From positions 1-19,934 of the forward strand of contig CALMWN010000350.1 of NCBI GenBank assembly GCA_937873555.1: a DNA stretch of 19,934 nt. The letters run 5' to 3'. The notes below the pieces were generated by a model, which was not told the origin of the DNA, made no database searches, and saw nothing but the letters and a program-made list of their open reading frames with translations. Position 1 is the stretch's first letter. The number at the start of each line of letters is the position of its first letter. Positions 1 through 8,063 of this stretch are shown here, one piece after another. The translations under genes and the position numbers were made by a program. This stretch comes from an uncultured Clostridia bacterium (GTDB lineage: Bacteria > Bacillota > Clostridia > Acetivibrionales > CALMWN01).

Positions 1-1173
1 TCCATATACATTTCAACGTATGTCATATTGGTCGCAGGAGTACTATCGTCCCAGGTAGGCTATGCAGAAAAGGAAAGCTGTGTCATAAACGGTGCAATTC
101 TAATAATTATCAGCCTCATGATTTCCAAGGTATCGCATGCCTCATTTATTAAGGATTTTATGAATAAAAAGCTGATGACCGAAAACTCGGCTTACCTTGA
201 AAATGCCAGAAAAATGCTGGAAGAGGCAGTGCAAAAGAGAACAGAGGAGCTTATGAAGGCAAATGAGCAGCTGCTTTATGAGATGAATGCCCGCCACGAG
301 ATGAAGATCCAGATGTATAAGGCGGAACTGGAGTACCAGGAGAAAAAAAAGCAGCTGGATGAAGCTGTGGAGTACGACCGGCTGAGATCCGAATTCTTTG
401 CAAATATCTCGCACGAGCTCAGGACTCCTCTAAACATGATATTCAGTATAATACAAATGTTTGATTTATATATTAACAAAGGTTGGGAGAAGGATAATAA
501 AGACAAAGTAAATCAATACATCACTACAATGAGACAAAATTGCTACAGGTTGATAAGATTGATCAACAACCTGATTGACATCACCAAGATAGATGCAGGA
601 TATTTTAAACTCAACCTTAGCGAAAATGATATTGTAAAAATTGTGGAGGATATTACCTCTTCAGTGAGCCAGTACGCCGAGGCAAACGGTCTTGGAATTT
701 CTTTTGAAACAGAAATTGTGGAAAAATTTATTGCCTGCGATCCGGATATGATAGAAAGGATAATATTGAACCTTCTTTCCAATGCCATCAAGTTTACCGG
801 CCCTGGAGGACACATTGCCGTAAGACTGTTTGAGAAGAACGGGAATATGGCTGTTTCTGTAAAAGATTCAGGAATCGGCATCCCGCAGGATAAGCAGGAA
901 TCTATTTTTGGAAGGTTCATACAGGTGGATAAATCCTTCGCCAGAAGCAAGAAGGGAAGCGGAATAGGACTTTCCCTTGTCAAGGCTCTTGTTGAGATGC
1001 ATGAGGGAAGGATCGAAGTTATCAGTGAGCCGGAAAAAGGAAGCGAATTCATAGTTGAGTTTCCGGATAAGGCAATTGATGGCGCTTGTGACAATATGGT
1101 TTTAATCAATAAATTCGATGACAAAACCGAGACAATAAGGGTTGAGTTTTCAGATATCTATAAATGCGGCTGA
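1..1173 (+). CDS. Membrane sensor histidine kinase, 5' end outside window
   Basis: This is a sensor histidine kinase. The reading frame is open to the left edge, so the true start lies upstream; about 390 residues are visible. The first ~50 visible residues are hydrophobic and hold the last one or two membrane segments of an N-terminal membrane domain (possibly MASE-type, not provable here). A charged coiled coil follows. The HisKA domain has the H-box FFANISHELRTPLN with His at nt 412-414. The ATPase domain shows an N-box (ERIILNLLSNAIKF), G1 (DSGIGIP) and G2 (GSGIGLSL). A short tail with a clostridial-type EFSDIY ending follows. There is no receiver domain in cis, and no partner response regulator lies directly downstream because a terminator follows. 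It probably autophosphorylates and passes phosphate to a regulator outside the window. Confidence 0.9.
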   Translation, partial: SIYISTYVILVAGVLSSQVGYAEKESCVINGAILIIISLMISKVSHASFIKDFMNKKLMTENSAYLENARKMLEEAVQKRTEELMKANEQLLYEMNARHEMKIQMYKAELEYQEKKKQLDEAVEYDRLRSEFFANISHELRTPLNMIFSIIQMFDLYINKGWEKDNKDKVNQYITTMRQNCYRLIRLINNLIDITKIDAGYFKLNLSENDIVKIVEDITSSVSQYAEANGLGISFETEIVEKFIACDPDMIERIILNLLSNAIKFTGPGGHIAVRLFEKNGNMAVSVKDSGIGIPQDKQESIFGRFIQVDKSFARSKKGSGIGLSLVKALVEMHEGRIEVISEPEKGSEFIVEFPDKAIDGACDNMVLINKFDDKTETIRVEFSDIYKCG

Positions 1174-1196
1174 TCCGCGCATGAGAATAAATTCAT

Positions 1197-1220
1197 GGCC
1201 TGTGATACGCAGGCCTTTTT
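1197..1220 (+). terminator. Rho-independent terminator after the first kinase
   Basis: A perfect 6-bp GC-rich stem (GGCCTG / CAGGCC) with a 7-nt loop is followed directly by five T residues, 23 nt after the kinase stop codon. It separates this gene from the binding-protein/kinase cassette downstream. Confidence 0.85.
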
Positions 1221-1289
1221 GCATTTTTACATATGCGAGTTTGTTCCAGGTGGGTCTAAAGAAACTGTTTTCATATCAATTCATTAATT

Positions 1290-1324
1290 TTGTTTTGAAT
1301 GATTAAATCAAGGTAAAATATTAC
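1290..1324 (+). promoter_or_regulatory. Possible sigma-A promoter of the signalling cassette
   Basis: The 166 nt between the terminator and the lipoprotein gene are AT-rich and must hold the cassette promoter. The best pairs are TTGTTT (1290-1295) with TAAAAT (1314-1319) at 18 nt, or TTGAAT (1295-1300) with TATTAC (1319-1324) at 18 nt. Neither is strong. No c-di-GMP riboswitch was recognised. Confidence 0.25.
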
Positions 1325-1386
1325 TAGAACTAATCAAATATGACATAATTTCTTCGGATTATCTAATATAGGCAAGGAGATTCGAC

Positions 1387-2517
1387 ATGAATTTCAAAAA
1401 TGTCAAATCAATTGTACTTTTTTTGCTGTACATATGTATTTTCTCAGGAATGACAAGCTGTAAAGGCAATATTGAGCCAATAAAAATAGGCGTTGTCGGC
1501 ACAATGTCAGGTGCAAATTCCGACCTGACGGTTTCAGGAAGGAGAGGTGTAGAGCTGGCAGTTGACGAATTCAACAAGGCAGGCGGGTTGAATGGAAGAA
1601 AAGTCGAGCTGGTGGTAAAGGATGTGAAACATGACCCTATTGTAGCATTTAATGCTTACAAGGAATTCATCAAAGAAAAAATCCCGGTTGTGATTGGACC
1701 GTATAACAGCGGAATGATAGTAAGTTCAATGGATTACCTTAAAGACAAGGATATATTGTTCCTGGCCCCGACTGTGAGTGCGGATACATTGTCGGATCTG
1801 GACGATAACTTCATACGGTTTATAGCGACAACCAAAGAAGAGGCGGTAGTATTATCGAATATGGCAAGAAAAAATCAAAACAGGAAATTCGCAATAATAT
1901 ACGACCTGGAAAACAGGGGATTTAACGATGCACTTTATACAAATTTCATAAAACTGCTTGAGAATAATAATGGTAAAGTAGTTATGACAAAAACCTTTTC
2001 ACCTAGTCTCAATTTTGACAGACAGGCTATGGCCAGGGATATTGCGGAATCAAATGCAGACGCGGTATTAATCATTGCGGACTCTTCCGATAATGCAAGA
2101 ATAACCCAACAGCTGAGGAAAATCGGATGCGGAATACAGATCTATGCGCCCTTGCGTGCAAACACTTACGATTTGAAAAGGGAAGGCGGAACTGCCATTG
2201 AAGGCATGTATATAGTGGGTGCTGTTGATTTAAACGACAGAAGTGAAGACTTCGTGAGGTTTAAGGAGAACTTTTACGGTAGATATGAAGAGAATCCTAC
2301 ATATTCAAGTATTTATTCCTATGAAGCTGCAAACGCGCTGTTCCAGGCCATGAAGATGGGAACTGACCTGAAACCGTCTACTTTGAAGGCGAATATCATC
2401 AAAATAAAGGATTTCAAAGGTCTGCAGGGAAATTATCAGATCAATGAATTCGGAGACAACATAAGAAAATATATGATTTTCAGATTTGAAAACGGAGAAC
2501 TGAGGAAGGTCGATTGA
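1387..2517 (+). CDS. Orphan lipoprotein solute-binding protein (LivJ-like, Peripla_BP_6)
   Basis: This is a type I periplasmic-binding-fold protein of the branched-chain amino acid receptor (LivJ) family, 376 residues. A hydrophobic signal peptide ends in a lipobox-like MTSC with Cys25, predicting a lipoprotein anchored outside the membrane. Family features are the IGVVGTMSGANSDL start of the mature domain, RRGVELAVDEFNKAGGLNGR, and VVIGPYNSGM. The start is supported by AAGGAGA six nt upstream. No permease or ATPase gene is nearby. Instead the gene is followed after 4 nt by a Cache-domain hybrid kinase, with which it is surely co-transcribed. I infer that it acts as a sensory ligand-binding partner of that kinase rather than in transport. 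The ligand is unknown (amino acid or small carboxylate/amide are the usual family ligands). Confidence 0.9.
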   Translation: MNFKNVKSIVLFLLYICIFSGMTSCKGNIEPIKIGVVGTMSGANSDLTVSGRRGVELAVDEFNKAGGLNGRKVELVVKDVKHDPIVAFNAYKEFIKEKIPVVIGPYNSGMIVSSMDYLKDKDILFLAPTVSADTLSDLDDNFIRFIATTKEEAVVLSNMARKNQNRKFAIIYDLENRGFNDALYTNFIKLLENNNGKVVMTKTFSPSLNFDRQAMARDIAESNADAVLIIADSSDNARITQQLRKIGCGIQIYAPLRANTYDLKREGGTAIEGMYIVGAVDLNDRSEDFVRFKENFYGRYEENPTYSSIYSYEAANALFQAMKMGTDLKPSTLKANIIKIKDFKGLQGNYQINEFGDNIRKYMIFRFENGELRKVD

Positions 2518-2521
2518 TAGT

Positions 2522-5500
2522 ATGAAGAGAAACTACAGCTTAAAGACTCAAATGCTATTAAATAGTACTCTTGTGTTTATTTTGCCTATTTTATTTTTAG
2601 GATACTTTGCCTTTTCCGAATTAACTCAGAGAATTAATGAAGATGTACTGCGTGATAACAGAATCATTCAAAATAACATCAATAATCAGGTTTACAGCTT
2701 CATACAAAATCCGGTAAGCATGATGGACCAGGTAAAAAAAAGCTTATCCGGCAAGCTTGACGCTGATGACGCTGATATAAACAGATACCTGGGGAGCATA
2801 GTCAATTTATATCCTTATTTTGATACAATTCAGATTGTTGACAGCCAGGGCATTGTAAAAAATGTCGCTCCGTATGACCAGGATTGCATAGGAAGCAGCA
2901 AGTCGTATGAAGAATTTTTTATCAAGGCAGACAGGTCGGGTAAACCCGTGTGGTCCAGGGTATTCATATCGGCGCACACGCAGAGGCCGACTGTAACCAT
3001 TTCATTTTATATAAATGGATATGTTCTGGCGGGCGATTTGAATCTCACCAAGGTGAAAAAAATAACTGACGGGGTTGCGCCGGAAGATGTGGAGTACGTT
3101 TCAATCCTTGACGGAACGGGTATCTATTTAATTGACAGCAACAGTGAAAATGTGGACCAAAGGAGACGCTTCAAATATTTTGACGAAATAAAAAAAGGTA
3201 TTGAGCAAAATAAACTATTTACAGAAGTTGAAAATAATGGAAGGTATTATTTATATTCCAGTAAAATAGAATCCACTGGCTGGTACTCCGTTATAGCCAT
3301 GAAATACGACAAGGTGTTTGAACATATCAAGAAGTTGAGAAATATTCTATACACCGGATTTTTATTGTTTCTGGTTATCAGCTCCATTGTTTCTGTCGTA
3401 AGCATACAAACTATATCAAAAGCTTTAAACAGCCTGATCGATAAAACCAAGCTGGTTTCCCGGGGTGATTACAGCAAGGATTACAGATATGAAGGCTATA
3501 AGGAATTTGTAGAGCTGTCCGATTATTTCGATATAATGAAGGAGAACGTGAAGGAAAGGGAAAACAGGATCCAGGTTTTAAACTCCCGGCTTGAAGCAAA
3601 GGTTCTGGAAAGGACAAGCCAGCTTGAGGAAACAAATGCGATACTTGAGGAAGAAATCGCTGAACGCCAGAAAATAGAAGAAGAAATTAAAAAACTGAAT
3701 GACGACCTTGAAAGAAAAGTGGCGGAGAGGACAGCTCAACTTCAGGAAATGAATGCATCCCTCGAAGAAGAGATTTCTGACCGGTTGAAGGCAGAAGAGG
3801 TATTAAAGGAAAGTGAAAGCCAATTCCGGAACGCCCTTGACAATGCACCCATACCCATAATGCTCAGGGCTGAAGACGGTGAAGTATTGAGAGTCAGCAG
3901 GGTATGGACTGAAATAACCGGCTATACACGTGAGGAGATTCCGACAATTTCTATCTGGACAGAAAAGGCTTATGGAGAAGAAAGATATGAAATGGAGAAA
4001 GAAATAATCGGGACCTTTAACCCTCTTAGTCCTCAGATGGAAAGAGAATTACGAGTCATGACAAAGGACAAAGGGATGAGGATCTGGCAGATTAATGCAG
4101 CCTATATAGGTAAGCTTTTTGACGGACGTAAAATAGCAATGGCTGCTGCAATGGACGTAACTGAGCGCAAGCTTTTTGAAGAGGAACTGGAGAGGGCGAA
4201 AAATGACGCTGAAGCGGCAAATAATGCAAAGAGCCAGTTCCTTGCAAATATGAGCCATGAAATCAGGACACCTATGAACGGAATCATAGGCATGACTGAC
4301 CTGGCGTTGCAGACAGATTTGACAAATGAACAGAAAGAGTACCTCAATATAGTCAAGTCTTCAACAAGTGCTCTCCTGACAGTAGTTAACGACATCCTTG
4401 ACTATTCCAAAATAGAGGCAGGCAAACTGAATCTGGAAAAAGAGCCCTTTGATCTTCAAAATACTCTCGATGAAGTTATTGGTCTTTTTGAGATTGGCGC
4501 AAGACAAAAGGGCCTGAAAATGAAACTCAATGTTGACGAAAAAGTGCCAAAAAGACTGATAGGTGATCCGGTCAGGCTAAGACAGGTGCTTTCCAACCTT
4601 GTAGGAAATGGAATTAAATTTACGCCCTGGGGTGAAATAGCGATAATTGTAAATATCGAAGGGAAATACGGCAACAGAGTCAAACTGAAATTTGCCGTTA
4701 CAGATACCGGGATAGGAATTTCGGAAGACAAGCTGGACAAATTGTTTAAAAGGTTCAGCCAGATTGACGGATCAAATACCAGACAATTTGGAGGGACAGG
4801 CCTTGGGCTTGCGATTTCCAAGAATTTGATCGAGATGATGGACGGAGAGATAAGTGTCAGGAGTAAAGAAGGTGAAGGGAGTACTTTTTCTTTTACTGCA
4901 GTGTTCGGACTCCAGAAAAAGGACGTGATTAAAACGGAAAACAATATTGCTTTTGATGTGGTAATGGAGAATAATAACACAGCTTTGAAGAAAGTTCTGC
5001 TTGCTGAAGACGATCTGGTAAGCAGAAATATGCTGACAATATTTTTGAAGAAAAACGGATACGAGGTTATTGCCGTGGAAAATGGCAAGGAAGCTGTTGC
5101 GATATATGGCAGAAAGAGGCCTGACATAGTTCTGATGGATATAAATATGCCGCAGCTGGATGGATATTCGGCAACTGCCGAGATCCGGAGAAAAGAAAAA
5201 ACAACCGGTACCCGCACCCCAATCGTAGCAATGACTGCATATGCGATGAGCGGTGACAGGGAGAAGTGTCTCGGAGCTGATATGGATGATTATATCAGCA
5301 AGCCTATTGCACTCAATCAGGCTTTGGAAATGATCCGGAAGTATTTAAGCAAAGAGGAAGTTAAAAATACCGTCAGAAATGATAAAAGGAACGGGAAAAT
5401 GCAGGCGGAGAGTGGAAATGCTTTTGAAGAGGCGGTTTTATCCCTTATGGAAGCATCGGGCTTTGACAGGAGTACCAGCGAGGAATTGCTTAATGATTTT

Positions 5501-5758
5501 TGCAGTTACGCTGTGAACCTGGTAGAAAATATTAAAAGGCGGTTTTCGGAAAACAACCTTGAGGAGGTTGCAGCTCTTCTGCACCAGCTAAAGGGTTCTT
5601 CCGGAAACGTGAAGGTCAATGGCATATCGAAGCAGGCTTTGCTGGCTGAAGAGGCAATAATGGCTTCCAGGATTGAAGCACTTGGTGAAATGATCCGGGT
5701 GATGGAGGAAATGCTGGGAAACCTGATAAAAAACCGAGGGGAGAGTAAAAATCAATGA
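2522..5758 (+). CDS. Hybrid sensor histidine kinase with REC and HPt domains
   Basis: A 1078-residue membrane phosphorelay kinase. In order: TM1 (~12-30), an extracellular dCache-type sensor (~35-270), TM2 (~275-297), HAMP (~297-350), and a coiled-coil signalling helix (~345-432). The helix is made of two tandem ~39-residue copies of an LExKVxERTxQL unit. Then come PAS/PAC (~433-545) and HisKA with H-box FLANMSHEIRTPMN (His579). The ATPase (~678-795) has DTGIGIS and GGTGLGLA. The receiver has acidic pocket E829/D830/D831, phospho-acceptor Asp873 and Lys927. The C-terminal HPt has LLHQLKGSSGN (His1021). All relay residues are present, so His579 -> Asp873 -> His1021 -> Asp56 of the next gene product is the expected path. 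It starts 4 nt after the binding-protein stop, and its end overlaps the next start (ATGA), implying translational coupling. Confidence 0.95.
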   Translation: MKRNYSLKTQMLLNSTLVFILPILFLGYFAFSELTQRINEDVLRDNRIIQNNINNQVYSFIQNPVSMMDQVKKSLSGKLDADDADINRYLGSIVNLYPYFDTIQIVDSQGIVKNVAPYDQDCIGSSKSYEEFFIKADRSGKPVWSRVFISAHTQRPTVTISFYINGYVLAGDLNLTKVKKITDGVAPEDVEYVSILDGTGIYLIDSNSENVDQRRRFKYFDEIKKGIEQNKLFTEVENNGRYYLYSSKIESTGWYSVIAMKYDKVFEHIKKLRNILYTGFLLFLVISSIVSVVSIQTISKALNSLIDKTKLVSRGDYSKDYRYEGYKEFVELSDYFDIMKENVKERENRIQVLNSRLEAKVLERTSQLEETNAILEEEIAERQKIEEEIKKLNDDLERKVAERTAQLQEMNASLEEEISDRLKAEEVLKESESQFRNALDNAPIPIMLRAEDGEVLRVSRVWTEITGYTREEIPTISIWTEKAYGEERYEMEKEIIGTFNPLSPQMERELRVMTKDKGMRIWQINAAYIGKLFDGRKIAMAAAMDVTERKLFEEELERAKNDAEAANNAKSQFLANMSHEIRTPMNGIIGMTDLALQTDLTNEQKEYLNIVKSSTSALLTVVNDILDYSKIEAGKLNLEKEPFDLQNTLDEVIGLFEIGARQKGLKMKLNVDEKVPKRLIGDPVRLRQVLSNLVGNGIKFTPWGEIAIIVNIEGKYGNRVKLKFAVTDTGIGISEDKLDKLFKRFSQIDGSNTRQFGGTGLGLAISKNLIEMMDGEISVRSKEGEGSTFSFTAVFGLQKKDVIKTENNIAFDVVMENNNTALKKVLLAEDDLVSRNMLTIFLKKNGYEVIAVENGKEAVAIYGRKRPDIVLMDINMPQLDGYSATAEIRRKEKTTGTRTPIVAMTAYAMSGDREKCLGADMDDYISKPIALNQALEMIRKYLSKEEVKNTVRNDKRNGKMQAESGNAFEEAVLSLMEASGFDRSTSEELLNDFCSYAVNLVENIKRRFSENNLEEVAALLHQLKGSSGNVKVNGISKQALLAEEAIMASRIEALGEMIRVMEEMLGNLIKNRGESKNQ

Positions 5759-7197
5759 CGGTAAGTAACATAATGATAATAGATGACTCGCCGGTAGATA
5801 GAAAAGTCATAAGAAGGATACTCGAAAAAAAATTGGATAATATCAATGTACTCGAAGCCGAGAGCGGGATGAACATCAATGAAAAACTTGTGGCAAACAA
5901 TGTGCGCATGTGTATTCTGGACATAATGATGCCGGATAAGGATGGCTACCAGGTGCTAAGAGACATTAAGGAAGACTGCAGTGTAATGGATATCCCGGTA
6001 ATTGTCTGTACGGGTACTGAAGACAAGCAGGCCATAGAAAAGGCACTGTCGCTTGGAGCATATGATTATTTTTCAAAGCCGCTGAGTGTGGAAACCATGA
6101 AGATTTCCTTGCCATTAAAGGTTACAAATGCAATAAAACTGATGATAAGGAATGAAGAAATCCTCTATTTGAGCTATTATGACATCCTGACCGGACTCCA
6201 CAACAGGAGATTCTATGAAGAAGAAATCAAGAGGCTGGATACTGAAAGAAATCTGCCTATTTCAATAATTATGGGTGATGTTAACGGATTAAAGCTTATT
6301 AACGACACTTTCGGGCATAATTATGGGGATGATCTATTGCGGAAAGCTGCTGGCGCCATCCGGAATGCCTGCAGAGCAGATGATCTGGTTGCAAGGTGGG
6401 GCGGAGACGAATTTGTAATACTTCTGCCCAGAACCAAAACAAGTGAAGCTGAAGTAATTGTCAAAAGGATAAAGGAACAGTATTCAAAGGAGAATATCAA
6501 CTCCATAGCTGTAAGTATTTCTTTTGGCTGGGACACCAAGAAAGAAAGCAGCCAGCACATACTGAAGGTTTTGAAAAGTGCCGAAGACAACATGTACAAG
6601 CATAAGCTCATAGAGAATAAAACCACCAGAGGCAATACGATAAATACCATCATCAATACGCTGCATGAGAAGAATCCGAGGGAGGAGCAGCATTCCAAAA
6701 GGGTTAGTGAAATATGCCAGAATATAGGGCATGCAATAGGGTTTTCCGAAATTGAGATCAACAGGATCAAGGTTGCCGGCCTTCTTCATGATATTGGGAA
6801 AATTGCGATTGAAGAAGGCATTCTTAACAAGCCCGGAAGGCTTACAGACCAGGAAATGGACCAGATAAAGCAGCATCCCAGCATCGGATACAGGATATTG
6901 ACTTCAACCCAGGAAATGATGGAAATAGCCGAGTGCATATTGCTTCACCATGAAAAATGGGATGGTACGGGGTATCCAAAAGGATTGAAGGGTGAAGAGA
7001 TTCCATTGGCGGCAAGGATCATCGCACTTGCAGACAGCTTTGACGCAATGACCAGCGAAAGGACATACAGAAAAGCGTTAAGCGAAAAGGAAGCTATTCA
7101 TGAAATTCAAAAAAATTCCGGAACGCAATTTGATCCTGAAATCGCAAGGATTTTTGTGGAAAGGGTGTTATGCAGGTCCAAGGAGTGTGCAATGTAA
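5755..7197 (+). CDS. Response regulator with GGDEF and HD-GYP domains (c-di-GMP turnover)
   Basis: A 480-residue regulator. The receiver domain (~4-125) has D10/D11, phospho-acceptor Asp56 and Lys108. The GGDEF diguanylate cyclase domain has an intact GGDEF signature (216-220), preceded by RADD (207-210) at the spacing of the RxxD inhibitory site. The HD-GYP phosphodiesterase domain has HDIGKI (His345-Asp346), HPSIGYRIL, HHEKWDGTGYP (GYP 406-408) and the DSFDAMTSERTYR block. Both catalytic signatures are complete, so from sequence it can both make c-di-GMP from GTP and hydrolyse it. Which activity dominates on phosphorylation cannot be told. It overlaps the hybrid kinase by 4 nt and is its obvious phosphoacceptor. 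A hairpin terminator follows. Confidence 0.95.
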   Translation: MTVSNIMIIDDSPVDRKVIRRILEKKLDNINVLEAESGMNINEKLVANNVRMCILDIMMPDKDGYQVLRDIKEDCSVMDIPVIVCTGTEDKQAIEKALSLGAYDYFSKPLSVETMKISLPLKVTNAIKLMIRNEEILYLSYYDILTGLHNRRFYEEEIKRLDTERNLPISIIMGDVNGLKLINDTFGHNYGDDLLRKAAGAIRNACRADDLVARWGGDEFVILLPRTKTSEAEVIVKRIKEQYSKENINSIAVSISFGWDTKKESSQHILKVLKSAEDNMYKHKLIENKTTRGNTINTIINTLHEKNPREEQHSKRVSEICQNIGHAIGFSEIEINRIKVAGLLHDIGKIAIEEGILNKPGRLTDQEMDQIKQHPSIGYRILTSTQEMMEIAECILLHHEKWDGTGYPKGLKGEEIPLAARIIALADSFDAMTSERTYRKALSEKEAIHEIQKNSGTQFDPEIARIFVERVLCRSKECAM

Positions 7198-7230
7198 CAA
7201 TCCTGCTTGAAGGTGCAGCAAGACGAGAGG

Positions 7231-7280
7231 GCGGTTTAAGTTATATGTGAACTTCACATACAACTTAAACCGCTCCTTTA
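7231..7280 (+). terminator. Long hairpin terminator after the c-di-GMP regulator
   Basis: A 20-bp inverted repeat (7231-7250 and 7254-7273) has a single A-C mismatch and a 3-nt loop. It lies 33 nt after the stop codon and is followed by a weak T-rich stretch (TCCTTTA). It probably ends the signalling cassette transcript. Confidence 0.7.
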
Positions 7281-7340
7281 TATTACACATATTTATGAAA
7301 TTTAAGTAAAAACTCTTTATGAAACATATATTCCGGAGGT

Positions 7341-7588
7341 GTTAATATTTATCCGGCAGGGGTTGCTACGCTTTTGAAGGCGAGAAAGCCCGAAATACAG
7401 GCAAAAACAGCAGGAGCTAAAGGCCTCAGGGTTGTAGGCTCTGAGGTAAGGGACTCAAGGAAGTATGCGGTCTGCTAAACATTCCGCCGGTGCTCAGCTT
7501 CGGCACCTGTACCGATACAGGGAGAATGTCCATGCTGGTTACTGCACTTGCGGACCACCTCAAAGTGGATGTTCCCAACCTAATATCA
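7341..7588 (+). pseudogene. cooS: Remnant of Ni-dependent CO dehydrogenase catalytic subunit
   Basis: Two short frames carry recognisable CooS sequence. The first (7341-7475) reads YPAGVATLLKARKPEIQ then AGAKGLRVVGSEV, matching the segment before the central C-cluster region of anaerobic CO dehydrogenases, and ends at TAA (7476-7478). The second (from 7478, another frame) reads NIPPVLSFGTCTDTGRMSM then LADHLKVDVPNL, the conserved PPVL-GTC-D-GR block that supplies a C-cluster cysteine. In intact proteins these segments lie roughly 100-150 residues apart, so an internal deletion plus a frameshift has occurred. The ~300 N-terminal residues and the C-terminus are missing. The homology stops where the neighbouring HxlR gene ends. 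It cannot encode a functional enzyme. Identification rests on recalled family motifs. Confidence 0.8.
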
Positions 7589-7966
7589 TCACGATTTTTT
7601 ATTGGAATCCCCTTCTAAATAATCCGAACCGAATTGATGCATCATTTTCAGTATAGGTATTATTTTTTTCCCAAGGTCTGTCAAACCATATTCGACTTTG
7701 GGAGGGATGACAGGATACACATGCCTGTATATCAGTGTGTCCTCTTCCAGGCTCCTTAATTGCTGGGTGAGCATCTTCTGTGTGACATCGGGCAGCTTCT
7801 TCTTAAGATCACTGAATCTAAGGCTGTGATAGCTTAAGTACCATAAAATCAGTATTTTCCACTTTCCTGACACTATCTCCTGTACCAGGGTCATCGGACA
7901 GATATCATATTTAAGGCACTGGTTTCTCATATGGCATTCTTCATGCATCCCTGCTTTTTTAATCAT
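7589..7966 (-). CDS. HxlR-family winged-helix transcriptional regulator
   Basis: A 125-residue DNA-binding regulator of the HxlR (MarR-like winged helix) family. The signature ICPMTLVQEIVSGKWKIL, the helix LRFSDLKKKLPDVTQKML, and the wing VYPVIPPKVEYGLTDLG are typical. Three cysteines cluster near the N-terminus (EECH, NQC, DIC), a feature found in redox- or electrophile-sensing members, so thiol sensing is possible but unproven. I chose the ATG at 7966 because GAGGTG sits six nt upstream. An in-frame GTG at 7975 would overlap that ribosome binding site. The gene is divergent from the fixABCX-type operon with ~320 nt between starts, and inverted repeats sit in the shared control region. It is the best candidate regulator of that operon and of itself. 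Its 3' end abuts the cooS remnant. Confidence 0.9.
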   Translation of the reverse strand: MIKKAGMHEECHMRNQCLKYDICPMTLVQEIVSGKWKILILWYLSYHSLRFSDLKKKLPDVTQKMLTQQLRSLEEDTLIYRHVYPVIPPKVEYGLTDLGKKIIPILKMMHQFGSDYLEGDSNKKS

Positions 7967-7987
7967 TATTGACACCTCACTGATAAC

Positions 7988-8042
7988 AGTATCATTTTAG
8001 GTACTATAGAACAAAAAAGTGCCTACTTGTGAAATTGATACT
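7988..8042. promoter_or_regulatory. Nested inverted repeats, candidate HxlR operator
   Basis: Two inverted repeats are nested in the hxlR-fix intergenic region. The outer arms are AGTATCA (7988-7994) and TGATACT (8036-8042), a perfect 7-bp match. The inner arms are TAGGTACT (7998-8005) and AGTGCCTA (8018-8025), 7 of 8 matching. TACT/AGTA-type half-sites are known for HxlR-family operators such as YodB boxes. The right outer arm overlaps the -35 element of the plus-strand promoter, as expected for a repressor site. Confidence 0.5.
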
Positions 8043-8063
8043 TTTTAAATATTATTATATCAT
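8035..8063 (+). promoter_or_regulatory. fixA: Sigma-A promoter of the fixABCX-type operon
   Basis: TTGATA (8035-8040) and TATCAT (8058-8063) are separated by exactly 17 nt, a good sigma-A pair. Transcription from here would leave a ~220-nt leader before fixA. Confidence 0.6.

Noticed and set aside
543..1124. Long minus-strand frame opposite the first kinase (and a similar one at 4456-5217)
   Set aside because: Both mirror conserved kinase coding sequence on the plus strand, have low-complexity Ser/Leu/Ile-rich products with no family resemblance, and lack ribosome binding sites.
1174..1386. c-di-GMP riboswitch controlling the signalling cassette
   Set aside because: I looked for the conserved GEMM core in the leader and did not find it.
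1387..2517. Annotation as a component of an amino-acid ABC transporter
   Set aside because: No permease or ATPase genes are adjacent. The downstream partner genes are a kinase and its regulator, so a transport role is not supported by context.
7465..7656. Short plus-strand frame of 63 residues
   Set aside because: It is an off-frame reading through the cooS remnant. The recognisable CooS sequence is in another frame.
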